7,106 nt of DNA from the NCBI GenBank assembly GCA_017998495.1, contig JAGOCY010000069.1:1-7106 (forward strand), read 5' to 3'. Source of the stretch: Corallincola sp. (GTDB lineage Bacteria > Pseudomonadota > Gammaproteobacteria > Enterobacterales > Neiellaceae). Below are positions 1-6,185 of this stretch, piece after piece (the stretch's first letter is position 1; each line of letters begins with the position of its first letter). Both the position numbers and the translations under genes were made by a program. A model generated the notes under the pieces. It was not told the origin of the DNA, searched no databases, and was given only the letters and a program-made list of their open reading frames with translations.

Positions 1-158
1 TGCCGGAGCAGGTCCTGGAGATGAGTGGTAGGCCGCCATTTCGGATTATTCTCGGGGCCCCGGAACTGGTGAGCCTGAGCTACGATGGCCGCCCGGTGGA
101 TATGAGCCGTTTCACCCCGGGCGAACGAGTTGAACTGACTTTGCCGGAGCAATACTGA
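1..158 (+). CDS. rodZ: RodZ cytoskeletal/cell-shape protein, C-terminal end (partial, 5' end outside window)
   Basis: Reading from base 3, 51 codons stay open to a TGA at 156-158. The peptide has the look of the periplasmic C-terminal domain of RodZ (DUF4115 family): a segment reading [22 protein letters not shown], then a [17 protein letters not shown] stretch and a short hydrophobic strand (VELTLPEQY) at the very end. In E. coli RodZ is a bitopic inner-membrane protein. Its cytoplasmic HTH domain binds MreB and links it to the cell-wall elongation machinery; only part of the periplasmic domain is visible here. The TGA overlaps the ATG of ispG by one base, the arrangement expected in the conserved rodZ-ispG pair and one that allows translational coupling. 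The assignment rests on resemblance of a short C-terminal piece plus gene order. Seeing the upstream HTH and membrane segment would settle it. Confidence 0.85.
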   Translation, partial: PEQVLEMSGRPPFRIILGAPELVSLSYDGRPVDMSRFTPGERVELTLPEQY

Positions 159-1273
159 TGCATCACAACCCCATCAACCGCCGGCCGTCACGACGCATCT
201 GGGTCGGCAAGGTGCCGATTGGCGATGGCGCCCCCATCGCCGTGCAGTCGATGACCAACACCCGTACGGCTGATGTGGCGGCGACCGTCGCCCAGATCCG
301 GGCGCTGGAGAAGGTGGGGGCGGATATCGTGCGGGTGTCGGTGCCGACCATGGACGATGCCGAGGCCTTTCGCCTGATCAAACAGCAGGTGTCGGTGCCG
401 CTGGTGGCGGACATCCATTTTGATTACCGCATCGCTCTCAAGGTCGCCGAATATGGCGTTGACTGCCTGCGCATCAACCCCGGCAACATTGGCCGTGAGG
501 ACCGGGTGCGCTCAGTGGTCGACTGTGCTCGCGAGCGCGGCATTCCGATCCGCATCGGCGTCAACGGCGGCTCGCTGGAAAAAGATCTGCAGGAAAAGTA
601 CGGCGAACCGACCCCTGAGGCGCTGGTGGAGTCGGCGATGCGCCATGTCGACATCCTCGATCGCCTCAATTTTTATGACTTCAAGGTCAGCGTGAAGGCT
701 TCCGAGGTGTTTCTGGCGGTGGGCGCCTATCGCCTGCTGGCTAAGCAGATCGATCAGCCGTTGCATCTGGGCATCACCGAAGCCGGTGGCGCCCGTTCCG
801 GTTCGGTCAAATCGGCCATTGGCCTCGGCATGCTGCTGGCCGAAGGGATCGGCGACACCCTGCGGGTGTCGCTGGCCGCCGATCCGGTCGAGGAGATCAA
901 AGTCGGCTTCGACATCCTTAAATCCCTTGGCATTCGCAGCCGTGGCATCAACTTCATCGCCTGTCCGAGCTGCTCGCGCCAGGAGTTTGATGTGATCGGC
1001 ACGGTCAACGCTCTCGAGCAGCGGCTGGAAGATGTGGTGACGCCGCTCAACGTCTCCATCATTGGCTGTGTGGTCAATGGCCCGGGTGAGGCGCTGATCT
1101 CCCATATCGGCCTGGCTGGCGCCCACGGCCGCAGTGGCTACTACGAAGACGGGGTACGCCAGAAAGAGCGGCTCGATAACGACAAGCTGGTCGATCAGCT
1201 GGAGGCGAAAATTCGCGCCCGCTTGACCATGGAAGATGAGGCCCGGCGCATTGCCGTGAAAAGCGCCGATTAA
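158..1273 (+). CDS. ispG: 4-hydroxy-3-methylbut-2-en-1-yl diphosphate synthase (IspG/GcpE)
   Basis: IspG catalyses the penultimate step of the MEP isoprenoid pathway: reductive ring opening of 2-C-methyl-D-erythritol 2,4-cyclodiphosphate to HMBPP in the cytosol. It uses a [4Fe-4S] cluster, with flavodoxin as usual electron donor. At 371 residues it is nearly the length of the E. coli enzyme (372) and aligns with it almost end to end. An N-terminal TIM-barrel part (to about residue 260) carries [19 protein letters not shown] and [20 protein letters not shown]. The C-terminal cluster domain shows the three cysteine ligands C269 and C272 (CPSC) and C304 (GCVVNGPGE), plus the ligand-type glutamate E311. 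The ATG start at 158 overlaps the rodZ stop, and a GGAG at 146-149 inside rodZ lies 8 bases upstream. One small oddity is [11 protein letters not shown] around residue 137, where E. coli has GVNAGSLEKDL. An intrinsic terminator follows the TAA. Identity is near certain. Confidence 0.98.
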   Translation: MHHNPINRRPSRRIWVGKVPIGDGAPIAVQSMTNTRTADVAATVAQIRALEKVGADIVRVSVPTMDDAEAFRLIKQQVSVPLVADIHFDYRIALKVAEYGVDCLRINPGNIGREDRVRSVVDCARERGIPIRIGVNGGSLEKDLQEKYGEPTPEALVESAMRHVDILDRLNFYDFKVSVKASEVFLAVGAYRLLAKQIDQPLHLGITEAGGARSGSVKSAIGLGMLLAEGIGDTLRVSLAADPVEEIKVGFDILKSLGIRSRGINFIACPSCSRQEFDVIGTVNALEQRLEDVVTPLNVSIIGCVVNGPGEALISHIGLAGAHGRSGYYEDGVRQKERLDNDKLVDQLEAKIRARLTMEDEARRIAVKSAD

Positions 1274-1286
1274 AGACGGCAAAAGT

Positions 1287-1312
1287 AACGCCCGGTCACA
1301 GCGGGCGTTTTT
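1287..1312 (+). terminator. Intrinsic terminator after ispG
   Basis: AACGCCCG (1287-1294) pairs perfectly with CGGGCGTT (1302-1309) around a 7-base loop (1295-1301). The 3' arm runs into five T's (1308-1312). The hairpin begins 13 bases after the ispG stop codon, so it probably ends the rodZ-ispG transcript. Its T-tract overlaps the proposed -35 region of the hisS promoter. Confidence 0.8.
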
Positions 1313-1338
1313 GCGTTTTGGGGGGCAGCCCATATAAT
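1311..1338 (+). promoter_or_regulatory. Sigma70-type promoter for hisS
   Basis: A perfect consensus -10 box TATAAT lies at 1333-1338. The best -35 candidate is TTGCGT at 1311-1316, which matches TTGACA at 3 of 6 positions with a 16-bp spacer; TTTGCG at 1310-1315 with 17 bp is an alternative. The spacer includes a run of six G's (1320-1325). The expected transcription start is near 1345, giving a leader of about 28 bases before the GTG at 1373. The bases after the -10 box (GCGGGC, 1339-1344) are all G/C. That type of discriminator is known from promoters repressed by ppGpp/DksA, so stringent control is possible but inferred. Confidence 0.7.
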
Positions 1339-1362
1339 GCGGGCCTTCCTTGGGCATAGCGT

Positions 1363-1366
1363 GGGA
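1363..1366 (+). promoter_or_regulatory. Ribosome binding site that decides the hisS start
   Basis: GGGA at 1363-1366 lies 6 bases upstream of GTG 1373. It is a modest Shine-Dalgarno match, but it favours 1373 over the in-frame GTG codons at 1361 (which precedes the motif) and 1370 (only 3 bases away). Confidence 0.5.
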
Positions 1367-1372
1367 TTAGTG

Positions 1373-2650
1373 GTGGCTCAGCAGATTCAGGCGATTCGTG
1401 GTATGAACGACTGCCTGCCGACAGACAGCGGCAAATGGCAGCAGGTTGAAGGGGCGTTGCGCACTATCGCGGCTACCTTCGGCTATCAGGAGATCCGTAC
1501 CCCGATCGTTGAGAACACCGCCCTGTTCAAACGCGCCATCGGCGAAGTCACCGACATCGTCGAAAAGGAGATGTACACCTTCGACGACCGCAACGGCGAC
1601 AGCCTGACTTTGCGCCCTGAGGGCACCGCCAGCACCGTACGCGCCGGTAACGAGCATGGGCTGCTCTATAACCAGGAGCAGCGACTGTGGTACATCGGCC
1701 CGATGTTCCGCCACGAGCGCCCGCAGAAGGGGCGCTATCGCCAATTTCATCAGTTCGGCATCGAAGTGTTCGGCCTGGCCAACGCCACCATTGACGCCGA
1801 AGTGATCGCCATGAGTGCCGAGTTGTGGCAGCGGTTCGGCATCAGCGATGCGGTGACCCTGGAGATCAACTCCCTCGGTGACAACGCCTCCCGCGCCCGC
1901 TACCGCGACGCCTTGGTGGCTTACCTGCGCCAGCACGAGAGCCAGCTGGATGACGACAGCCGGCGCCGGCTGGAGTCCAATCCGCTGCGCGTGCTCGACT
2001 CCAAGAACCCCGAAGTACAAGCGCTGCTGGCCAATGCGCCGCGCCTGTCTGACCATCTCGATGATGAGTCGCGTCACCACTTTGCCCGCCTCTGTGCCGA
2101 ACTGGATGCCTTGGGCATCCGCTATCGCCACAACGAGCGGCTGGTGCGTGGCCTCGATTATTACAATCGCACCGTGTTTGAGTGGGTGACCGATGCCCTC
2201 GGCGCCCAGGGTACTGTCTGTGCCGGTGGCCGCTACGACGGCCTGGTTGAGCAGCTGGGTGGCAAAGCTACCCCGGCGGTCGGTTTCGCGCTTGGCCTCG
2301 AACGTCTGGTGCTGCTGCTTGATACCCTCGGCAAGCTGGACCCGGCGAGCGCCTGTGCCGATCTCTACCTGTGTGTGGGCGATGATCTGCCGCCGGGCAG
2401 TGGCCTACTGCTGGCCCGGGAGTTGCGTACGGCGCTGCCTGGGGTGCGCATCAAGCTCGATTGCGGCGGCGGTAAGCTGCAGAAACAGTTCAAGCGCGCC
2501 GACAAGAGCGGCGCCCGTTTTGCCGTGTTGCTGGGGGCCGACGAACTGGCCGCTGGTGCGGTAACCGTAAAACCGCTGCGTGACGACGGCGCGCAGCAGC
2601 AGATTGGCCGCGAGGCGCTCTCTGCCCATTTAACGACACTGCTGCAGTAA
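1373..2650 (+). CDS. hisS: Histidyl-tRNA synthetase (HisRS, class II)
   Basis: HisRS charges tRNA-His with histidine in the cytosol through a histidyl-adenylate intermediate. From GTG 1373 the protein has 425 residues (E. coli 424) and begins (M)[12 protein letters not shown], matching the family N-terminus. The frame can be extended to an ATG at 1337, but that ATG is part of the TATAATG of the promoter and would add 12 residues with no family counterpart. The class II catalytic core shows motif 2 ([19 protein letters not shown]) with R113, the histidine-specific LVRGLDYY with catalytic R259 and then NRTVFEW, and motif 3 (GFALGLERL) with R311. These arginine numbers equal those of E. coli HisRS, which independently supports the start. 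The C-terminal part from about residue 330 is the anticodon-binding domain. The gene has its own promoter upstream, and yfgM follows after 9 bases. Identity is near certain. Confidence 0.98.
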   Translation: MAQQIQAIRGMNDCLPTDSGKWQQVEGALRTIAATFGYQEIRTPIVENTALFKRAIGEVTDIVEKEMYTFDDRNGDSLTLRPEGTASTVRAGNEHGLLYNQEQRLWYIGPMFRHERPQKGRYRQFHQFGIEVFGLANATIDAEVIAMSAELWQRFGISDAVTLEINSLGDNASRARYRDALVAYLRQHESQLDDDSRRRLESNPLRVLDSKNPEVQALLANAPRLSDHLDDESRHHFARLCAELDALGIRYRHNERLVRGLDYYNRTVFEWVTDALGAQGTVCAGGRYDGLVEQLGGKATPAVGFALGLERLVLLLDTLGKLDPASACADLYLCVGDDLPPGSGLLLARELRTALPGVRIKLDCGGGKLQKQFKRADKSGARFAVLLGADELAAGAVTVKPLRDDGAQQQIGREALSAHLTTLLQ

Positions 2651-2653
2651 GGA
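2649..2653 (+). promoter_or_regulatory. Ribosome binding site that decides the yfgM start
   Basis: AAGGA overlaps the hisS TAA stop codon and sits 6 bases upstream of GTG 2660. The alternative in-frame TTG at 2654 abuts the motif directly, which is too close to be used. Confidence 0.75.
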
Positions 2654-2659
2654 TTGCGC

Positions 2660-3319
2660 GTGGAAATTTACAGCACCGAAGAACAACAGGTAGAAGCGAT
2701 CAAGCGCTGGCTGCGCGAGAACGGTAACTACGTTATCGCTGGCATCGTCATCGGCCTTGGCGCCGTTTACGGTACCTCGCTCTATCGCGACCATCAGCGC
2801 GATGTACAGGAACAGGCCTCGGCCGAGTTCGCCACTGTCACCTCCGCCATCAGCGCCAAGGGGCTTGACGCCCGTGGTGAAGTGCAAGCCTATATCGACA
2901 GCCACAAGGGCACCGCCCAGGCGCAGCTGGCATCGCTGCAGCTGGCCAAGGCTGCGGCTGACAAGGGCGACTTTGCCCTGGCCGAAGCTCAGCTCAAAGC
3001 GGTACTGGCCTCAGCCGCCAAAGACGATCCGCTGACCAGCGTGGTGCGCCTGCAGTTGGCGCGCGTTGAACTGGGTGCCAAAAAGCATGATGACGCCCTC
3101 AAAACCCTGACGGCCTCTGCCTTCCCGGCTGCATTTGTGGTGCAGGCGGCGGAGCTGGAAGGGGATATCCTGCGTCTGAAAGGTGACCGTGCGGCGGCGC
3201 ATGGAGCTTATCAGCGTGCTGTTGATGCGGCCGGTGCCCAGGTTGCCCCCGCTCTGCGTGAAAAACTGCTGGATGTGGCCGATGCCGCCGCGAGCAGTGA
3301 CGCGGCACCCAAAGCCTGA
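2660..3319 (+). CDS. yfgM: YfgM family inner-membrane protein with periplasmic TPR-like domain
   Basis: From GTG 2660 the protein has 219 residues (E. coli YfgM 206) and begins (M)EIYSTEEQQVEAIKRWLRENG, very like the family start. A short cytoplasmic N-terminus is followed by one membrane segment at about residues 24-42 (YVIAGIVIGLGAVYGTSLY). The rest is an alanine-rich helical region of TPR-like repeats expected in the periplasm, for example LASLQLAKAAADKGDFALAEAQL and LEGDILRLKGDRAAAHGAYQ, then a low-complexity tail ending AAPKA. In E. coli YfgM associates with the periplasmic chaperone PpiD and the SecYEG translocon and has been linked to control of the Rcs stress response. The exact biochemical role is less certain than the family. 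It sits between hisS and bamB as in E. coli, and its TGA stop falls at the start of the bamB frame, suggesting coupled expression of two envelope-protein factors. Confidence 0.93.
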   Translation: MEIYSTEEQQVEAIKRWLRENGNYVIAGIVIGLGAVYGTSLYRDHQRDVQEQASAEFATVTSAISAKGLDARGEVQAYIDSHKGTAQAQLASLQLAKAAADKGDFALAEAQLKAVLASAAKDDPLTSVVRLQLARVELGAKKHDDALKTLTASAFPAAFVVQAAELEGDILRLKGDRAAAHGAYQRAVDAAGAQVAPALREKLLDVADAAASSDAAPKA

Positions 3320-3320
3320 T

Positions 3321-3325
3321 GGTGA
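3321..3325 (+). promoter_or_regulatory. Ribosome binding site that decides the bamB start
   Basis: GGTGA lies 5 bases upstream of ATG 3331. No comparable motif precedes the earlier in-frame ATG at 3319, which overlaps the yfgM stop codon. Confidence 0.5.
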
Positions 3326-3330
3326 TTAAC

Positions 3331-4512
3331 ATGCGTCTGTCCCGTCTGCTGCCTGTCGCGCTGCTGGCTTTGCTGGCAGCCTGCTCTTCGGATGTCGAAA
3401 TCTATGTGGCGCCGACGCCCGAGATCGACAACGCCTTTGAACCCGAAGAGGTCTGGTCGGAGCGGGTGGGCGACGGGGTTGACGACTTCTACACCCGGCT
3501 GCGGCCCGCTGTGGCTTACGGCAAGGTGTTTGCCGCCAGCCGTTTTGGTGAGGTTGAGGCCCTGGATGCGGCCAGTGGCGACAGCCTGTGGCAGGTGAGT
3601 CTGTCGCCGCAAGAGGAAGGCTGGCTGTGGAACACCGCGTTGGATGCGCAGCTGTCCGGTGGTGTTGCCGCCCAATACGACAAGATCTATGTCGGCAGCG
3701 AGCGCGGTGAGCTGTTTGCCCTGAGCGCTGAAACGGGCGAGCTGGTCTGGCAGGTGAATGTTGGTGCCGAAGTGCTGGCACCGCCCAGTGTCGACGATGG
3801 CATGGTGGTGGTGAACACTGGCGCTGGCGTGGTGCTCGCCCTTGATGCCGAGAGTGGCAGCATAAAGTGGCGTCAGCAGCTGGAAGTACCGCAACTAACC
3901 CTGCGTGGCACCAGTTCGGTGGCCATCCTTGGCGGCGGCGTGATCGTCGGCAAGCCCACCGGCAAGGTAGCGGTGCTGGCGGCGCAGAATGGCCAGGAGA
4001 TCTGGCAGCAGGATGTGGCGCCACCGCGCACTGGTAGCGAGCTGGACCGACTGGTGGATGTTGATGCCGATCCGCAGGTACTGGCCGACAAACTCTATGT
4101 GGTCTCTTACAACGGCTTCCTGCAGGCGATGGAACTGCGTTCGGGGCGAGTGTTGTGGCAGCGCGAGTATTCGTCCTACCGTGGTTTTACCATCAGCGGC
4201 TATCGCCTGTTCCTGACCGATTACCGCGGCTTTATCTATGCCATCGATCGCGATGGCGGCAGTGAGCTGTGGCACAGCAATATTCTGGAAAATCGTGGTG
4301 TCACCGAAGCCGCCGTACTGGGCAGCTATGTGGTGGTTGGTGATAACGAAGGTTATCTCTATTTCTTCGACCAGCAGGAAGGCGAGCTCAAGGCGATGCT
4401 CGATGTCGGTGCTGATGGCTTCTACAGCAGCCCGGTGGTGGTCGACGACATGCTCTATATTCAATCGCGTAACGGCCGGGTGACCGCCGTGCGATTACCC
4501 CAAGCGGAATAA
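3331..4512 (+). CDS. bamB: Outer membrane assembly lipoprotein BamB (PQQ-like beta-propeller)
   Basis: BamB is a periplasm-facing outer-membrane lipoprotein that binds BamA and helps the BAM complex fold and insert beta-barrel proteins. From ATG 3331 it has 393 residues (E. coli 392). The N-terminus MRLSRLLPVALLALLAAC is a lipoprotein signal peptide with lipobox LAAC, cysteine C18. Ser at +2 (no Asp) predicts sorting to the outer membrane. The mature part shows eight recurring PQQ-type blade strands, starting near residues 75, 120, 171, 213, 264, 302, 342 and 384. Most carry a variant of 'AL-D---G---W', such as LFALSAETGELVWQ and LQAMELRSGRVLWQ. Eight repeats fit the known eight-bladed propeller. 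An alternative start at ATG 3319 would add MVIN before the signal peptide; it is possible through coupling with the yfgM stop, but less like other BamB proteins. A strong hairpin follows the stop, before der. Confidence 0.96.
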   Translation: MRLSRLLPVALLALLAACSSDVEIYVAPTPEIDNAFEPEEVWSERVGDGVDDFYTRLRPAVAYGKVFAASRFGEVEALDAASGDSLWQVSLSPQEEGWLWNTALDAQLSGGVAAQYDKIYVGSERGELFALSAETGELVWQVNVGAEVLAPPSVDDGMVVVNTGAGVVLALDAESGSIKWRQQLEVPQLTLRGTSSVAILGGGVIVGKPTGKVAVLAAQNGQEIWQQDVAPPRTGSELDRLVDVDADPQVLADKLYVVSYNGFLQAMELRSGRVLWQREYSSYRGFTISGYRLFLTDYRGFIYAIDRDGGSELWHSNILENRGVTEAAVLGSYVVVGDNEGYLYFFDQQEGELKAMLDVGADGFYSSPVVVDDMLYIQSRNGRVTAVRLPQAE

Positions 4513-4522
4513 CGATTGCAGC

Positions 4523-4544
4523 AAACCCCGGCGTGCCGGGGTTT
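4523..4544 (+). terminator. Hairpin between bamB and der, probably a leaky terminator
   Basis: AAACCCCGG (4523-4531) pairs perfectly with CCGGGGTTT (4536-4544) around the loop CGTG, giving a stable 9-bp stem. The bases that follow (ATGCGCTTTG) are not a U-tract beyond the three T's within the stem, so termination is likely partial. The der ribosome binding site starts 9 bases later and no clear separate der promoter is visible in the gap. The hairpin may therefore reduce der expression relative to bamB, or protect the 3' end of a processed bamB message. Confidence 0.55.
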
Positions 4545-4553
4545 ATGCGCTTT

Positions 4554-4557
4554 GAGG
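4554..4557 (+). promoter_or_regulatory. Ribosome binding site that decides the der start
   Basis: GAGG lies 7 bases upstream of ATG 4565. The in-frame TTG at 4562 could extend the protein by one residue, but ATG gives the better codon and spacing. Confidence 0.7.
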
Positions 4558-4564
4558 ATGATTG

Positions 4565-6112
4565 ATGATCCCCGTGATTGCTCTGGTTGGCCGGCCCAAT
4601 GTCGGCAAATCGACTCTGTTTAACCGTCTGACCCGCACGCGCGATGCGCTGGTGGCGGACTACCCCGGGCTGACCCGTGACCGTAAGTATGGCAAGGCCA
4701 GCTACCAGGGAATGGAGTTCATGGCCATCGACACCGGGGGTGTCCATGGTGCCGAGGAGGGCATTGATGCCGCCATGGCGGCCCAATCCTACCGTGCGGT
4801 GGAAGAAGCCGATGCGGTGCTGTTTCTGGTCGATGCCCGCGCCGGCCTGACCGCTGCCGATCTCTATGTGGCCGACCGCCTGCGCCAGTCACGCAAGCCG
4901 GTGTTTGTGGTAGCCAACAAGACCGATGGCATTGACGCTGACAGCCATAAGGCCGATTTCTATCAGTTGGGCCTGGGTGAGGTGTGGGCCATTGCCGCTG
5001 CTCATAATCGCGGCATCCGCCAGCTGATTGAAGCCGTGCTGGCACCGTTCGGCATCCGCCCGGCCGATGCTGATGATGACGACGATGACGGTGAATGGCT
5101 GGCGCAGGAGGCGCAAGCGGCAGATGCCGACGGCGCCGAGGCCGAGACTGATCTGGCCGACGACGATGACGAGCAAGGGGATGAGAGCATTCCTGAGATC
5201 GGCACCAGCGAGGCAGAAGATGGCGTAGTGCCCGCCGAGACCATCAAGATCGCCCTGATCGGGCGGCCGAATGTTGGCAAATCGACGCTGACCAACCGCA
5301 TGCTCGGTGAAGAGCGGGTGGTGGTCTACGACCAGCCCGGTACCACCCGGGACAGCATCTATATCCCGCTGGAACGGGATGGCCAGCCCTACATCATCAT
5401 CGACACCGCGGGTGTGCGCCGCCGTGGCCGGGTTAGCGAGACGGTGGAGAAGTTCTCCATCGTCAAGACCTTGCAGGCCATTGATGACGCCAACGTGGTG
5501 ATCCTGTTGGCTGATGCCCATGAGGGGCTGAGCGAGCAGGATCTGCATCTGCTCGGTACGGTGCTGGAAGCGGGGCGGGCACTGGTGATCGCCATCAATA
5601 AATGGGATGGCCTGCATCAGGATCGCAAGCAGGAGATCCGTGACGAGCTGGAGCGCCGTCTCGGTTTCGTTAACTTTGCCAAGATCCACTTTATCTCGGC
5701 GCTGCATGGCTCTGGCGTTGGCCATCTGTTCGAGTCGGTGCAGGAGGCGTTTGCTGCGGCGACGCGCCGGGTATCGACGCCGCGCCTGACCCGCCTGATG
5801 CAGCAGGCGGTCGAGGAACACAACCCGCCGATGGTGCGTGGCCGTCGCCCCAAGTTGCGCTATGCCCATGCCGGTGGTTACAACCCGCCGTTGATCGTGA
5901 TCCATGGCAATCAGGTGGCGCAGCTGCCCGATGCCTACAAGCGCTACTTGATGAACTTCTTCCGTAGCGCGCTGAAGGTGGTCGGTACGCCGATCCGCAT
6001 GGAGTTCCGCGACGGCAGCAACCCCTTCGCCGGCAAGCGTAACCAGCTGACCGAAAGCCAGATCAGAAAGCGTCAGCGGATGATGCGTTTTCACAAGCGC
6101 GGCTCACGCTAA
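4565..6112 (+). CDS. der: GTPase Der (EngA), ribosome biogenesis factor with two G domains
   Basis: Der is an essential cytosolic GTPase with two tandem G domains that acts in assembly of the 50S ribosomal subunit. From ATG 4565 it has 515 residues. G domain 1 shows P-loop GRPNVGKS at 9-16, DTGG at 56-59 and NKTD at 118-121. G domain 2 shows GRPNVGKS at 233-240, DTAG at 280-283 and NKWD at 345-348. The C-terminal KH-like domain (from about residue 400) contains [18 protein letters not shown] and [12 protein letters not shown], and a basic tail ends HKRGSR. All nucleotide-binding motifs are intact. The protein is about 25 residues longer than E. coli Der (490), mostly because of a long acidic linker between the G domains (about 163-226). 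That linker has a run of six Asp near its start, a run of four later, and roughly 26 acidic residues in all. der lies downstream of bamB behind a hairpin and ends at a strong shared terminator. Confidence 0.98.
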   Translation: MIPVIALVGRPNVGKSTLFNRLTRTRDALVADYPGLTRDRKYGKASYQGMEFMAIDTGGVHGAEEGIDAAMAAQSYRAVEEADAVLFLVDARAGLTAADLYVADRLRQSRKPVFVVANKTDGIDADSHKADFYQLGLGEVWAIAAAHNRGIRQLIEAVLAPFGIRPADADDDDDDGEWLAQEAQAADADGAEAETDLADDDDEQGDESIPEIGTSEAEDGVVPAETIKIALIGRPNVGKSTLTNRMLGEERVVVYDQPGTTRDSIYIPLERDGQPYIIIDTAGVRRRGRVSETVEKFSIVKTLQAIDDANVVILLADAHEGLSEQDLHLLGTVLEAGRALVIAINKWDGLHQDRKQEIRDELERRLGFVNFAKIHFISALHGSGVGHLFESVQEAFAAATRRVSTPRLTRLMQQAVEEHNPPMVRGRRPKLRYAHAGGYNPPLIVIHGNQVAQLPDAYKRYLMNFFRSALKVVGTPIRMEFRDGSNPFAGKRNQLTESQIRKRQRMMRFHKRGSR

Positions 6113-6127
6113 CTGCGCGCCCACCAT

Positions 6128-6157
6128 CAAAAACACCGCCAGTTGGCGGTGTTTTTG
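6128..6157. terminator. Bidirectional intrinsic terminator between der and the convergent gene
   Basis: CAAAAACACCGCC (6128-6140) pairs perfectly with GGCGGTGTTTTTG (6145-6157) around the loop AGTT, a 13-bp stem. It has five T's on the 3' side of the + strand and, reading the - strand, five T's from the A-run at 6129-6133. It lies 15 bases after the der stop and 28 bases beyond the stop of the - strand gene, so one element can end both transcripts. Confidence 0.9.
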
Positions 6158-6185
6158 TCAGTGGCGGTGAGCCTGCCGCTGCAGT

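Noticed and set aside
1..151. The 10-base direct repeat TGCCGGAGCA at 1-10 and 142-151
   Set aside because: Both copies lie in the rodZ frame and encode the same short Pro-Glu-Gln motif. There are only two copies and no flanking structure, so chance or protein-level similarity explains it.
512..1357. A 281-codon open frame on the - strand opposite ispG
   Set aside because: It is a mirror frame of ispG that also crosses the terminator and hisS promoter; its translation has no recognisable motif.
1345..1372. A possible histidine leader peptide, T-box or riboswitch controlling hisS
   Set aside because: The inferred leader is only about 28 bases, with no histidine codon run and no room for alternative hairpins.
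1367..2131. A 254-codon open frame on the - strand opposite hisS
   Set aside because: It overlaps the HisRS catalytic core entirely. Its composition is that of a codon-bias shadow, and there is no convincing ribosome binding site or domain.
3211..4464. Overlapping - strand open frames opposite bamB (227, 232 and 189 codons)
   Set aside because: They run antisense to the conserved bamB propeller repeats. The proline/arginine/histidine-rich translations are typical of non-coding frames in G+C-rich genes.
5069..5091. The GAT/GAC-rich tract in der as a microsatellite or phase-variation repeat
   Set aside because: The triplets alternate irregularly between GAT and GAC and are interrupted. The length is a multiple of three in frame and would not switch expression.
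4889..6094. A 401-codon open frame on the - strand opposite der
   Set aside because: It lies wholly inside der, whose two G domains and C-terminal domain are intact and conserved. The translation shows no recognisable domain, and long antisense frames are expected in G+C-rich coding DNA.
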